A stretch of 64,000 bases of DNA from DATIKM01 sp035477595 (GCA_035477595.1 DATIKM010000033.1:8889-72888); one strand, 5' to 3'; positions 51,736 to 60,657 are shown, numbered from the stretch's first letter. Made by a program: numbers and translations. The notes: generated from the sequence alone by a model not told the origin.

Positions 51736-51811
51736 GCCTCAGTAGCTCAGCTGGCAGAGCAACGCTCTTGTAAAGCGAAGGTCAGCGGTTCGAATCCGCT
51801 CTGAGGCTCCA
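51736..51811 (+). tRNA. tRNA-Thr (anticodon TGT)
   Basis: 76 bases with encoded CCA. Acceptor GCCTCAG pairs with CTGAGGC; D arm with AGCTCAGCTGGCAGAGC; anticodon loop CTTGTAA with TGT at 51769-51771; T arm AGCGG-TTCGAAT-CCGCT. Discriminator T. It follows tRNA-Sec by 33 bases and precedes a terminator, so both tRNAs may be processed from the sel transcript. Confidence 0.95.
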
Positions 51812-51818
51812 ACGTGGC

Positions 51819-51851
51819 ACGGCCCCGGCCGCTCAGCGCGGTCGGGGCCGT
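51819..51851. terminator. Terminator hairpin after the tRNAs, shared with htpX
   Basis: ACGGCCCCGGCCGC and its complement (one G-T pair) around TCAGC, followed by CTTTCG. It ends the tRNA transcript and lies 21 bases beyond the htpX stop on the other strand. Confidence 0.75.
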
Positions 51852-51871
51852 CTTTCGCCGCAGGTGCGAGA

Positions 51872-52735
51872 CTAGGAGCGCATGAGACCCCTGTGCGCCA
51901 AGGCCTCGAGCCTCGCCACACGCTCCTCGGTGCGCGGGTGCGTCCGGAACATCGCAGCCATGCTTCGCAGGGAATCCCCGCCAAGCGGGTTCACGATGTA
52001 CATGTGCGACGTGGCTGGGTTCACCTGCATCGGCATCCGCTTGGCCGCGCCCTCGATGCGGCGCAGCGCGCTGGCGAGGGCAAGGGGGTCTCCGCTAATC
52101 TGTGCGCCGATGCGGTCCGCCTCGTACTCACGGGATCTCGAAATGGCGAGCTGCACCATCGTAGCCGCGATGCCGAACACGACCGCGGCGAGGAGCGCGA
52201 CCAGGGGGTTGGCCGACCCGCCGCTATCCCTCCCGCCGAAGATCGCCCGGAAGTGCAGCATCTGCGTCACGAAGCTGATAGCCCCGACGATGGTGGCGGT
52301 AACCGAGCTGATCAGAATGTCGCGGTTGCGGATGTGGGCCAGCTCATGCGCGATAACGCCCTCGAGCTCCTGCGTCGACATCATGCGCATGAGGCCTTCG
52401 GTAACCGCCACGGCCGCGTTGGAAGGGTTTCGCCCCGTCGCGAAAGCGTTCGGCTGCATCGACGGGATGACGCAGACGCGCGGCATCGGCAGCGCTGCAC
52501 GCTGCGATAGGTCGGCCACGATGCGATGCAGGTCCGGCGCTTCGCTCTCGGACACCTCCCGCGCCCTCGACATGGCAAGCGCCAACCTGTCGCTGAACCA
52601 GTAGGCCACGAAGTTCATAGCCAGGGCGAGCGCGAACCCGACGATCAGACCGTCTGGGCCGCCAACGATCCTGCCCAGCCCCATGAAGAGGGCAAAGAGC
52701 AGCGTCATTAACAGGCCGGTCTTCAGTGCGTTCAC
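51872..52735 (-). CDS. htpX: Zinc metalloprotease HtpX
   Basis: 287 residues. Membrane-bound M48 protease for quality control of membrane proteins. It starts NALKTGLLMTLLFALFMGLG, followed by a second helix. The catalytic HELAH is near residue 133, with the C-terminal Glu in SREYEADRIGA. Two more hydrophobic helices lie between these. GTG 52735 gives the canonical HtpX N-terminus and has GGGAG upstream; upstream in-frame codons are unlikely. hemW is upstream on the same strand. Confidence 0.94.
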   Translation of the reverse strand: MNALKTGLLMTLLFALFMGLGRIVGGPDGLIVGFALALAMNFVAYWFSDRLALAMSRAREVSESEAPDLHRIVADLSQRAALPMPRVCVIPSMQPNAFATGRNPSNAAVAVTEGLMRMMSTQELEGVIAHELAHIRNRDILISSVTATIVGAISFVTQMLHFRAIFGGRDSGGSANPLVALLAAVVFGIAATMVQLAISRSREYEADRIGAQISGDPLALASALRRIEGAAKRMPMQVNPATSHMYIVNPLGGDSLRSMAAMFRTHPRTEERVARLEALAHRGLMRS

Positions 52736-52876
52736 GGTCGGGCACTCCCTCTCCGCCGCCATGGGCGGTCCCAGCACAACCACAAGCGCATCAACGAGCT
52801 CGTGAGCATGTCCTCCGCCTACCGGTTTGTACGGCAGTGCGTCTGAGGGCCGTTCCGGCGCCGCTCCGCGACGGTG

Positions 52877-54010
52877 TCAGGGCAGGATGGCCGCGCTCAC
52901 GTCGGTCAACGTGAGCATACCACGCGGCGTGGTGCGAAGGCGACCCTCGACCTCCTCGAGGAGGCCCGAGCCGATGAGCCTGCGCGCCCGCAGCAGCGGG
53001 GCTTCCGCGTGCCGTCCATGGCGACGATGGTACTCGCCCAGGCTGCAACCCTCGGTCATCCGAAGGGCCAGCACCAGCGTCTCGGCGGCCGCGGCATCCG
53101 CTGACAGCTCCTCGCTATCGGCACAGACCCCACTGCCTCGCTCAACGGCCTCGGTGTACGTCTCCGGATGGGCGACAGAGCTCCAACGTCGACCACCTGC
53201 GTACGACGCCGCCCCCGGGCCGAAGCCCAGGTACGGCAGGTTGCGCCAGTACAGGAGGTTGTGCGCGCACTCCCGCCCAGGCTTCGCGTAGTTGCTGACC
53301 TCGTAGCGCAGGTACCCCTGACTCTCGAGGTAGGCGGTTGCGTGGTTAAGCATCACGGTCTGAGCGCGCTCCCCGGGCAGGCGGATGCGCCTCTCCCGCT
53401 GCAGCGCCTCGTACGGCGTGCCCGGCTCGACTGTGAGGCAATATGCGGAGATGTGATCGGGCCCCAGCGCAACGGCGCGCTGCAGGGTCTGTGCCCATAG
53501 GGCCGTGCTCTGGCGCGGCAGCCCGAACATCATATCTATGCTCACGTTGCCGAAGCCTGCCGAGCGCGCACGTGTCACGGCGCGCTCGGCCTCGGCGACG
53601 GTGTGGGTACGGCCTAGCCGTCGCAGCGACGAGTCGTCGAGCGCCTGAATGCCGAGGGACAGCCGATTGAACCCCGCCCGGCGCAATCCGGCGAGCGAGG
53701 CTACCTCCGCAGCTGTCGGATTCGCCTCGACGGAGATCTCCGCTCCGGGCACTACGCCGAACCGGCCGCGGACAGCGCCCAGCAGCCGCACCAGGTGCTC
53801 CGGCGCCACGAACGTGGGGGTTCCGCCGCCGAAGTAGACGGAGCGCGCCTCCGGTGCGTCACAGGGGCACGTCTCGATCTCACGCGCGATTGCCGCGATC
53901 GTCCGAGGGACGAGCGGCTCCAGTCCCGCATATGTGTTGAAGTCGCAGTAGCCGCAGCGCCGCACACAGAACGGGATGTGGACATAGACTCCGAACTGGG
54001 CTTCAACCAT
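52877..54010 (-). CDS. hemW: Radical SAM heme chaperone HemW
   Basis: 377 residues. A radical SAM protein related to HemN that binds heme and helps insert it into respiratory proteins. The cluster Cys are C15, C19 and C22 in HIPFCVRRCGYCDFN, followed by YFGGGTPTF. The HemW-specific HNLLYWRN motif is present near 240, and the Cys that distinguishes true HemN (coproporphyrinogen dehydrogenase) next to the cluster is absent: YCDF follows directly. ATG at 54010. It is divergent from the pgpH operon. Confidence 0.92.
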   Translation of the reverse strand: MVEAQFGVYVHIPFCVRRCGYCDFNTYAGLEPLVPRTIAAIAREIETCPCDAPEARSVYFGGGTPTFVAPEHLVRLLGAVRGRFGVVPGAEISVEANPTAAEVASLAGLRRAGFNRLSLGIQALDDSSLRRLGRTHTVAEAERAVTRARSAGFGNVSIDMMFGLPRQSTALWAQTLQRAVALGPDHISAYCLTVEPGTPYEALQRERRIRLPGERAQTVMLNHATAYLESQGYLRYEVSNYAKPGRECAHNLLYWRNLPYLGFGPGAASYAGGRRWSSVAHPETYTEAVERGSGVCADSEELSADAAAAETLVLALRMTEGCSLGEYHRRHGRHAEAPLLRARRLIGSGLLEEVEGRLRTTPRGMLTLTDVSAAILP

Positions 54011-54050
54011 GGCCGGTCTGGGCTGGGACGCGCGGCGCGCCGGGCGGCGT

Positions 54051-54080
54051 TTGACATGTCCGAAGCCCCACCGCTATAAT
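54051..54080 (+). promoter_or_regulatory. Consensus promoter of the pgpH-ybeY operon
   Basis: TTGACA (54051-54056), 18 bases, TATAAT (54075-54080). Both hexamers are perfect, the strongest-looking promoter in the window, about 113 bases before pgpH. Confidence 0.85.
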
Positions 54081-54192
54081 TGCTACTTCCGAACGAAGCC
54101 GGTCGGCAAGCGTGGCAAGGCTGCCAGCGACGGCGGCGGAGTGCGGGCGCCGCGCCGCACAGGAAGGCGACCGCTCCGAGACCAGGGGGAGC

Positions 54193-56478
54193 ATGAGGCT
54201 CATCCGGCGAAGGGGTGTCAGCGTGCGGCGGCGCGCCGCCCATCGCGGCGCGCGTTGCGATCCGTGGCGACCGTGGGTGGGGGCCAACCGGCTCCTGCTC
54301 GCCGTGGCCACGGTGGCGGTGCTGTCGGTTCTCATGTCGGTCCACTTCCTGCCGAGTCGCGTCACTCTCAAGATCGGTGACCGGAGCCCCTCCGACGTCC
54401 GCGCCCCGCGCAGTGTTGCCTTCGTCGACTCGCGAGCCTCCGAGAGACTTCGCGTGTTCGCCGCCGACGCCGTCACTCCGGTCTACCAGCGCGACGCCTC
54501 AGTCGTTGCTGATGCGAACCACACCACTGACGCAGCCTTCGACGCGATACGACGTGCTGTGCGAGAAGGACGTACCCAGGGGGCGGATTTGGACCGCCTC
54601 ATCGGTGAAGTGGGTTCGGTGCTGTCGCGCGATATCCTGCAGCAGCTGGTGAGGCTTCCGGAAAGGGAGCTCAACCTGCTTCAGACGACGGCGCGTCGCT
54701 TGGTGGACAGCACCCTTCAGGGCGAGATACGCGAGAGCACCGGCGATCTGCAGCGCGCCCGACACTCCTTCGAGGCGGAGGCCTCTCGCGTGGCACTGGG
54801 TCCACTTGAGCTCTCGGTCCTTAAGGCGCTGGGGCAACGCACGATTCGGCCCAACTTCGTGGTGGACCACGCTCAGACCAGAAATCGGCGCGACAGCGCG
54901 CGGCGATCCGTCGAGCCCGTGGTTGGAGAGATCCGTGCGGGGGAGGTGGTTATTCGTCAGGGCGAGGTGTTCACGCAACTCCACCTCGACAAGTGCACTG
55001 CCCTGGGACTGGTTAACCCGCGGCTGAGCCTTCCTGCCGTGGTTGCCATCGTGGCTCTCGCGACTGCGATGGTGGCGACCGTGGGGCTCCACGTGCGTCG
55101 CGCGCATCCAACTCTGTACAGTCAGCCCCGCCTTCTCTTCCTGCTTGCCGCCATCGTCATATCGAGCGTGTTCGGACTGAAGCTCTTCGGCGCACTGCTC
55201 GGCGTGTCGTTGTCCGTCGTGCAGATTGGCTACCTGGGCATGATGATGGTGGTCGCCGCCGGCATGCTGATCGCGGTGCTGGTCGGTCCAGCGCTGGCGG
55301 TGTTGATCGTCTCGCTGCTGGCGGTGCTGTCGGGCCTCATGATCAACCATGAGGTGCGCTTCCCGGTGATGACGCTCATCAGCAGTCTCGTCGGCATCTA
55401 CGGAGTGGTGGACCTCAGAGACCGTACGCACCTGCTCCGTTGGACCCTCGTTCTCGGTGCGGTAAACGTCGGGCTCGTGTGGGTGCTGGGTGGGCTGCTC
55501 GGAGACTCGCTCAGCGAGGTGGTGACAGGCTCAGCCTGGGCCCTGATGGCCGCCCTGTTCGCGGCGCCGCTGTTCTGGCTCGGCGTGGCGTTGCTCGAGC
55601 GGCCATTTGGCGCCATCACGCACATCTCCCTTCTCGAGCTCTCGTCGACGGAGCGTCCACTGCTTCGCGACCTGTGCCTTAGCGCGCCCGGCACCTATGC
55701 CCACAGCATCATGGTCGGCAATCTTGCGGAAGCGGCAGCCGAGGCAGTCGGCGCCGACAGGCTTCTGTGCAGGGTGGCCAGCTACTACCACGACATCGGC
55801 AAGGTGCAACGGCCCCACTGCTTTGTCGAGAACCAGCGAGGCGAGAACATCCACGACCGGCTGAACGCTTCGCTCTCCGCCCTCATCATCGCCGCACACG
55901 TTCGCGACGGCGTGGCGCTCGCGGAGGAGCACCGACTGCCGCGCCAGATCACGCAGTGCATTGCCGAGCACCACGGCAACAGCCTCATCGGCTACTTCTA
56001 CCAGCAGGCAGTGCAGGGGATGGGGAACGGCCACTCCGACCCGATCCTCGAGCAGCACTTCCGGTACGATGGTCCTCGCCCCCAGCGCAAGGAGTCGGGT
56101 ATCATCATGCTGGCAGACTCCGTAGAGGCTGCCGCACGGTGTCTCGACAAGCCGTCGGTTCCGCGTCTTCAGAGCCTGGTTGAATCGATCGTCCACGATA
56201 AGCTGGTGGACGGCCAGCTGGATGAGTGCGATCTCACTCTGAAGGACCTGCGGCTTGTGCGGGGGGCGTTTGTGCGCGTGCTGGGCGCCATGCTGCACGG
56301 CCGGATCACCTATCCGGCTACTGGGCGAGTGTTCGACGCGGTCGCCCAGGCGGGCGTCCCACAGGGAACGGAAGATGCCGGTGTTCGTCGTGAGCTCGCA
56401 GCCGCGCCGGCTCCCGACGAGGCTCCTGCGTCGGGTCGTGCGAGCCATCCTCCATCACCAGGGGGCTCCACGCGCTGA
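54193..56478 (+). CDS. 7TM-HD family cyclic-di-AMP phosphodiesterase (PgpH-like)
   Basis: 761 residues. The domain order is that of PgpH: an N-terminal helix (about 37-55), an extracellular 7TMR-HDED domain (about 60-290), seven membrane helices (about 290-500) and a cytosolic HD domain. YYHDIGKVQRPHCF carries the HD metal pair near residue 535, with LSAPGTYAHSIMVGNLAE before it and CIAEHHGNSLIGYFYQQA after. PgpH hydrolyses c-di-AMP, which controls osmotic balance. ATG 54193 (MRLIRRRG) follows GGGGGAG. Its end overlaps ybeY by 104 bases. Confidence 0.88.
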   Translation: MRLIRRRGVSVRRRAAHRGARCDPWRPWVGANRLLLAVATVAVLSVLMSVHFLPSRVTLKIGDRSPSDVRAPRSVAFVDSRASERLRVFAADAVTPVYQRDASVVADANHTTDAAFDAIRRAVREGRTQGADLDRLIGEVGSVLSRDILQQLVRLPERELNLLQTTARRLVDSTLQGEIRESTGDLQRARHSFEAEASRVALGPLELSVLKALGQRTIRPNFVVDHAQTRNRRDSARRSVEPVVGEIRAGEVVIRQGEVFTQLHLDKCTALGLVNPRLSLPAVVAIVALATAMVATVGLHVRRAHPTLYSQPRLLFLLAAIVISSVFGLKLFGALLGVSLSVVQIGYLGMMMVVAAGMLIAVLVGPALAVLIVSLLAVLSGLMINHEVRFPVMTLISSLVGIYGVVDLRDRTHLLRWTLVLGAVNVGLVWVLGGLLGDSLSEVVTGSAWALMAALFAAPLFWLGVALLERPFGAITHISLLELSSTERPLLRDLCLSAPGTYAHSIMVGNLAEAAAEAVGADRLLCRVASYYHDIGKVQRPHCFVENQRGENIHDRLNASLSALIIAAHVRDGVALAEEHRLPRQITQCIAEHHGNSLIGYFYQQAVQGMGNGHSDPILEQHFRYDGPRPQRKESGIIMLADSVEAAARCLDKPSVPRLQSLVESIVHDKLVDGQLDECDLTLKDLRLVRGAFVRVLGAMLHGRITYPATGRVFDAVAQAGVPQGTEDAGVRRELAAAPAPDEAPASGRASHPPSPGGSTR

Positions 56479-56875
56479 GGTGAACGTCCTGCTCACCGAT
56501 GACGAGACGGTCCACACGCTGAACCGCGAGTACCGGGGCAGAGATCGCCCCACGGATGTGCTCTCGTTTCCGCTGCGCGGATCACGGCCCGGAGCCCCCG
56601 CGACTCCTCCCCATCCGGATGCGAGCGCCCTCCTCGGCGACGTCGTCATCTCCGTGGACACAGCGCGCCGCCAAGCGGCAGAGCGCAACGCTCCACTCGC
56701 GAGTGAGCTGGCGCGCCTGGCTGCCCATGGCGCCCTGCATCTTCTCGGGCACGACGATGCCACAGCGCGCGGCGCGGCAGGCATGGCGGCGGCAGAGCAA
56801 GCCGCGATCGCCGCCTGCGCGAGGGCCGGCGATAGTGGGATGGTGGCGGCGCGGGTCACGGTGGAGGCAGGCTAG
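56375..56875 (+). CDS. ybeY: Endoribonuclease YbeY (rRNA maturation factor)
   Basis: 166 residues. A metal-dependent RNase for 16S rRNA 3'-end processing and ribosome quality control. VNVLLTDDETVHTLNREYRG and RPTDVLSFPL are the family blocks. The zinc motif reads HGALHLLGHDD, where HGxLHLxGYDH is normal: the third ligand His is replaced by Asp. ATG 56375 is preceded by AGGGAACGG and lies inside the end of pgpH. It ends directly before the next gene. PgpH-YbeY-DgkA-CorC order is common in bacteria. Confidence 0.9.
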   Translation: MPVFVVSSQPRRLPTRLLRRVVRAILHHQGAPRAEVNVLLTDDETVHTLNREYRGRDRPTDVLSFPLRGSRPGAPATPPHPDASALLGDVVISVDTARRQAAERNAPLASELARLAAHGALHLLGHDDATARGAAGMAAAEQAAIAACARAGDSGMVAARVTVEAG

Positions 56876-57715
56876 GTGCGCCGGAAGCGGCCTCAGGATA
56901 GCTTAAGGCACGCGGTCGAGGGCGTTCTACACTGCTTTCGGACGCAGCGCCACATGCAGATCCACTTCCTCATGCTGGTGCTCGTCCTCGCCTCCGGTCT
57001 GATGCTCGCGCTCGACCCGCGCGACATGGTCATCCTTCTCTTCTGCATCTCCCTGGTGATCGCCACCGAGATGGTGAACACAGCCGTCGAAACCGTCGTC
57101 GACATGGTGACGCAGACGTATCATCCGCTCGCCAAGCTTGCGAAGGACGTTGCGGCAGGGGCGGTCCTGATCGCGTCCGCGACGGCGACCATCGCGGGCG
57201 TCCTGATCCTGTTTGGCAGCGAGCCGCTTCGTGCCGTCGGACGCGAGGGGCTGCTTGTTCAGGCGCGGACCCCAGATGTCGCAGTTGTGCTGGTGGTGGG
57301 TATTCTGGTCCTCACGGTGACCGTGGTGATGTCCAAGCTGTTCCAGGGCCGCTCTAACGAAGCGCTCCTCCGAGGCGGCATCGTCAGCGGCCACAGCGCC
57401 ATCGGCTTCTTCCTCGCCATGACGATCATCTTCACGTCCGACAATCGCATCGTGCAGCTCATCGCCCTTCTAATGGCGGTGATCATCGCTCAGAGCCGGG
57501 TCGAGGCGGGCGTGCATTCGGTCCAGGAGGTGGTTCTCGGCGCCGTCGTGGCCGTCTTCCTCACCTCCTCGGTCTACTGGTTCATGCCCATGATCCAGAA
57601 GCAGTTCGCGCCTCCAGCGCGGCCGGCGCATGCCTCGACGGCTTGGGTGGAGACATTCCCGAATGGACAACGGCAGTTCATCACCGTCTGCGTCGGAAGC
57701 AGATCCCGAACGTAA
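56876..57715 (+). CDS. Fusion of a DgkA-type lipid kinase and a PAP2 phosphatase
   Basis: 279 residues. Residues 1-125 are a prokaryotic diacylglycerol/undecaprenol kinase: FRTQRHMQIHF, then EMVNTAVETVVDMVTQTYHP and AKDVAAGAVLIASATA, with three membrane helices. Residues about 135-245 form a PAP2-like membrane phosphatase domain with SNEALLRGGIVSGHSAIGFF and ARVEAGVHSVQEVVLGAV-like text (here SRVEAGVHSVQEVVLG), whose His are the catalytic pair. It would cycle undecaprenol and its phosphates for cell-wall synthesis. GTG 56876 abuts the ybeY stop. Confidence 0.85.
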   Translation: MRRKRPQDSLRHAVEGVLHCFRTQRHMQIHFLMLVLVLASGLMLALDPRDMVILLFCISLVIATEMVNTAVETVVDMVTQTYHPLAKLAKDVAAGAVLIASATATIAGVLILFGSEPLRAVGREGLLVQARTPDVAVVLVVGILVLTVTVVMSKLFQGRSNEALLRGGIVSGHSAIGFFLAMTIIFTSDNRIVQLIALLMAVIIAQSRVEAGVHSVQEVVLGAVVAVFLTSSVYWFMPMIQKQFAPPARPAHASTAWVETFPNGQRQFITVCVGSRSRT

Positions 57716-59237
57716 ACGGGCGTGGCGACCACGGGTCGCCGCGCGCCGGCAGAGCCCAGGGCTCGGGGTCATTGCGGCAGCCGCTCTGGCTGGCGCCATC
57801 TGGCTGCTGGTCTCAGCGGCCCAGGCGCAGTCCGCCCCCGCGCCGGAGGCAACCGACGGCGGCAGAGCCGTCGGCGCGTCGCTCCTGGTCGTGCTCGCCC
57901 TGATCCTCGTGAATGGCATCTTCGCCATGTCCGAGGCAGCGGTGCTGTCGGTCCGCCGATCGCGGGTCGCGCAGCTTGTGGAGGAGGGCAACCGGCGTGC
58001 AGCTGCCTTGGCGCGCCTGCTTGCCGAGCCCACGCAGATGCTGTCGACGCTGCAGGTCGGCGTCACCCTCGTCGGCTTCTTCTCGGCGGGTGCCGCGGCG
58101 GAGATCGCGGTCAGGCCTCTGGCAGCACTCCTCCGCGGGCGGTTCCCCGACACCATCCTGAGCGCGAACGCCCACGGCATCTCGTTCACCTTGGTCCTGC
58201 TAACCGTCAGCCTCCTCAGCCTTGTCGTGGGCGAAATCACCCCCAAGAGCATCGCGGTCCGCCACGCAGACGTCATTGCGCTCTGGTCGGCATACCCAAT
58301 CGACGCGTTGCGGCGCTTCCTGCTGCCTGTCGTGGGGATGGTGACTGTGCTGTCGAACCTGCTGGTGAAGCCGTTCGGCGGGACTGCCAGTTTCCACGCC
58401 TCCGCCATGAGCGAGGACGAGCTGAAGATCATGGTGGAGCACAGCGAGGAGTACGGCGTCATCGAGACCGAGGAGAAGGAGATGATCCACTCCATCTTCG
58501 ACCTCGGCGAGACACGAGTGAGCAAGGTGATGACGCCGCGCCTCGACATCACCTCAGTCGAGGCGGACGCCTCCGTGGAGGCACTGGTGGAGGCGGTGAC
58601 CGCTTCCGGGCACTCACGACTGCCCATCTATGACGACGACCTCGACAACATCGTTGGCATCGTTCACGCGAAGGACGTGTTGACGTCGGTCGTCTCCAAG
58701 GGCGGTAAGGCGACTATACGCTCGCTGATGCGCGCTCCCTACTTTATCCCCGAGACCAAACGGGTGAGCGACCTGCTTGGGGAGTTCCGGCGCTACCACC
58801 GACAGGTGGCCATCGTGCGCAACGAGTACGGCACCGTGACGGGAATCGTGACGATCGAGGACCTTGTCGAGGAGATCGTCGGCGAGATTCAGGACGAGTA
58901 CGACGTCGAGGAGCCGACCTTCAAGCAGATGGAGGACGGTACCGCCAGCGTGGATGGTCGGATCTCCATCACCGACTTCAACGAGCGGATGGGGACCCAG
59001 CTGCCCGAGGAGGAGTCAGACACGCTGGGAGGCCTCGTGTTCACTCTGCTGGGACATCAGCCGGTGCAGGGCGAGGTGGCGTCGTGGGACGGCATCGAGT
59101 TCCGCGTCGAGGCCACTGACGGGCGGCGCATCCAGCGCCTGCTGGTCAGCGCAAAGGCCCACTCCGCGGACACCGGAGCGGTCGAGGGTGGGGGAGCTAG
59201 CGCCGAGCCGCGCCGCCCGAACGGCGCGGCTGAGTAG
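57663..59237 (+). CDS. Hemolysin/CorC-family membrane protein (DUF21, CBS pair, CorC_HlyC)
   Basis: 524 residues. A signal-like or first helix (about 35-55) is followed by the DUF21/CNNM transmembrane domain (about 70-260, with NGIFAMSEAAVLSVRRSR and PTQMLSTLQVGVTLVGFFS). The CBS pair spans about 280-405 (VMTPRLDITSVE, GHSRLPIYDDDLDNIVGIVH, 20 residues, VRNEYGTVTGIVTIEDLVEE), and the CorC_HlyC domain about 420-505. Members are thought to export Mg2+ or Co2+. ATG 57663 overlaps the end of the kinase fusion by 53 bases. It closes the pgpH-ybeY operon. Confidence 0.9.
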   Translation: MDNGSSSPSASEADPERKRAWRPRVAARRQSPGLGVIAAAALAGAIWLLVSAAQAQSAPAPEATDGGRAVGASLLVVLALILVNGIFAMSEAAVLSVRRSRVAQLVEEGNRRAAALARLLAEPTQMLSTLQVGVTLVGFFSAGAAAEIAVRPLAALLRGRFPDTILSANAHGISFTLVLLTVSLLSLVVGEITPKSIAVRHADVIALWSAYPIDALRRFLLPVVGMVTVLSNLLVKPFGGTASFHASAMSEDELKIMVEHSEEYGVIETEEKEMIHSIFDLGETRVSKVMTPRLDITSVEADASVEALVEAVTASGHSRLPIYDDDLDNIVGIVHAKDVLTSVVSKGGKATIRSLMRAPYFIPETKRVSDLLGEFRRYHRQVAIVRNEYGTVTGIVTIEDLVEEIVGEIQDEYDVEEPTFKQMEDGTASVDGRISITDFNERMGTQLPEEESDTLGGLVFTLLGHQPVQGEVASWDGIEFRVEATDGRRIQRLLVSAKAHSADTGAVEGGGASAEPRRPNGAAE

Positions 59238-60435
59238 AGCCGCGCGCGCCGCCAGTCCGTGCTGGCGGCGCAGGCTCCGCGCGCACGCGGCGCCACTGCA
59301 GGCGGGCGGCGTTGCCAATCCCGGACGGCGGCTGCACCCAGCCCGGCCGGTGCACGTCCACCGTTCCCGATCTCTCTGTGCAGGAGGTCACCCGCCACAC
59401 GCCTCGCGGGAGCGGCACCCTCACGGTCCCGTCAGGCCCAGCTCCGCGTGTGGTCACGGCGCCGCGGTGGGCGATCCACGCGAAGATGGCGGCTTCGAAG
59501 TCGCCTCCCCGCGTGTCCTGCCCCGGGCGAACCTGCACAAACTCCAGGATGTCCAGCAGCGCCGTGCCTCCAACCAGCCAATCGAATCCCAGAAGCAGCT
59601 CTACGCACGCATCGAACCCGCGCCGGTCGGCACGACGCAGATCGGCGGACAGGGGAGGGTGCTCGCGGAACCGCTCGAGCAGCGGGTCGACCTGGCGCGC
59701 GCAGTATTCCTCCACGTCCGCCTGGGTGGCCCATGGCAGGCACGAAGGCAGGGCTGTACCTTCCCGCAGATCGGCGCGCAACCAGGACGTGAACAAGCGC
59801 TCTCCGAGCACTCCGTTGGTCCAGCTCTCCGGCTCCGGGAACCCGGAGCCGCCGGGAGCTAGATAGTGCCCGTACTCGTGAGCTATCTGACGCAGCCACT
59901 CCATGCCGGATCGTGGCGCATGGGCGTCATGGATCGTAAGCGACGTTCCCCACATCTCGGCGCCAGCCTCCCCGTGACGGGTTGCCCACACATGGAGGGG
60001 CTGACCGCGCAGCCGGTGCCATATCCCGCCCCACCTACGGTCGGCCGATCGCCAGAACACGGCGAGCATCTGGATCGCGTTGCGGGCGACGGGAGCCGAC
60101 GAGCTGTCGTCGGCGTGGGCAACGAAGCGCAGGAACCACGCTCCATTCGAGTACAGGTACGCGCCCGCAACGGTCCGGTACGATCTCCCAGTGCGTGGTT
60201 CCGTTGCGGCAGGTCGATCCCGCAGGTCCACCAGCACGGCCCAGGCATCTGGCTGGAGCGAGGTGACCGTGCCTGCGTCGGATAGCGCCTCCACGGTAGC
60301 CGCGGAGGCTGGCAGGCCTGTTGCGCCGCTGGCGATGGTCGGGGCGCCAAAGCCCAGAGCGATGCAGGCGAACAGGGCGAGAGGTCTTGCGACCATGCCG
60401 CGTGAGAGTCGGTGCGGGAGTTGGGATGTCTTCAT
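59197..60435 (-). CDS. Secreted protein with a zincin-like HExxH motif
   Basis: 412 residues. A signal peptide (about 19-42: LALFACIALGFGAPTIASGA) is followed by an extracellular domain. IAHEYGHYLAPGGSGFPEPE near residue 195 contains HEYGH, a metalloprotease-type zinc motif, and the following ESWTNGVLGERLFTSWL could supply a third ligand Glu. No peptidase family can be assigned. The C-terminus is basic and low in structure. ATG 60435 is chosen from the signal peptide. The 3' end overlaps the convergent corC-like gene by 41 bases. Confidence 0.65.
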   Translation of the reverse strand: MKTSQLPHRLSRGMVARPLALFACIALGFGAPTIASGATGLPASAATVEALSDAGTVTSLQPDAWAVLVDLRDRPAATEPRTGRSYRTVAGAYLYSNGAWFLRFVAHADDSSSAPVARNAIQMLAVFWRSADRRWGGIWHRLRGQPLHVWATRHGEAGAEMWGTSLTIHDAHAPRSGMEWLRQIAHEYGHYLAPGGSGFPEPESWTNGVLGERLFTSWLRADLREGTALPSCLPWATQADVEEYCARQVDPLLERFREHPPLSADLRRADRRGFDACVELLLGFDWLVGGTALLDILEFVQVRPGQDTRGGDFEAAIFAWIAHRGAVTTRGAGPDGTVRVPLPRGVWRVTSCTERSGTVDVHRPGWVQPPSGIGNAARLQWRRVRAEPAPPARTGGARGSTQPRRSGGAARR

Positions 60436-60567
60436 GGCACGAATCCATCGTAGCAGGGCATGGGGGATTTCGGCAACTACGCATCGCCATCGACGCAAGG
60501 CGAAACAGGCCGCGCCGCGCATCGTCTTACCTAATGAAGGGCGCATTCCGGCGTAGGAAGGCGCTCC

Positions 60568-60596
60568 TTGTGGGGGCAGGCCTCGTATGCCATAAT
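60568..60596 (+). promoter_or_regulatory. Promoter of the M48 protease gene
   Basis: TTGTGG (60568-60573), a 17-base spacer, CATAAT (60591-60596), about 60 bases before the start. Confidence 0.55.
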
Positions 60597-60657
60597 GGCG
60601 CGCGGGTGAGTGCGGCGAAGAGCCGTCCCTCGCAGCCGGCGGAGGGTGGGGCGACCC

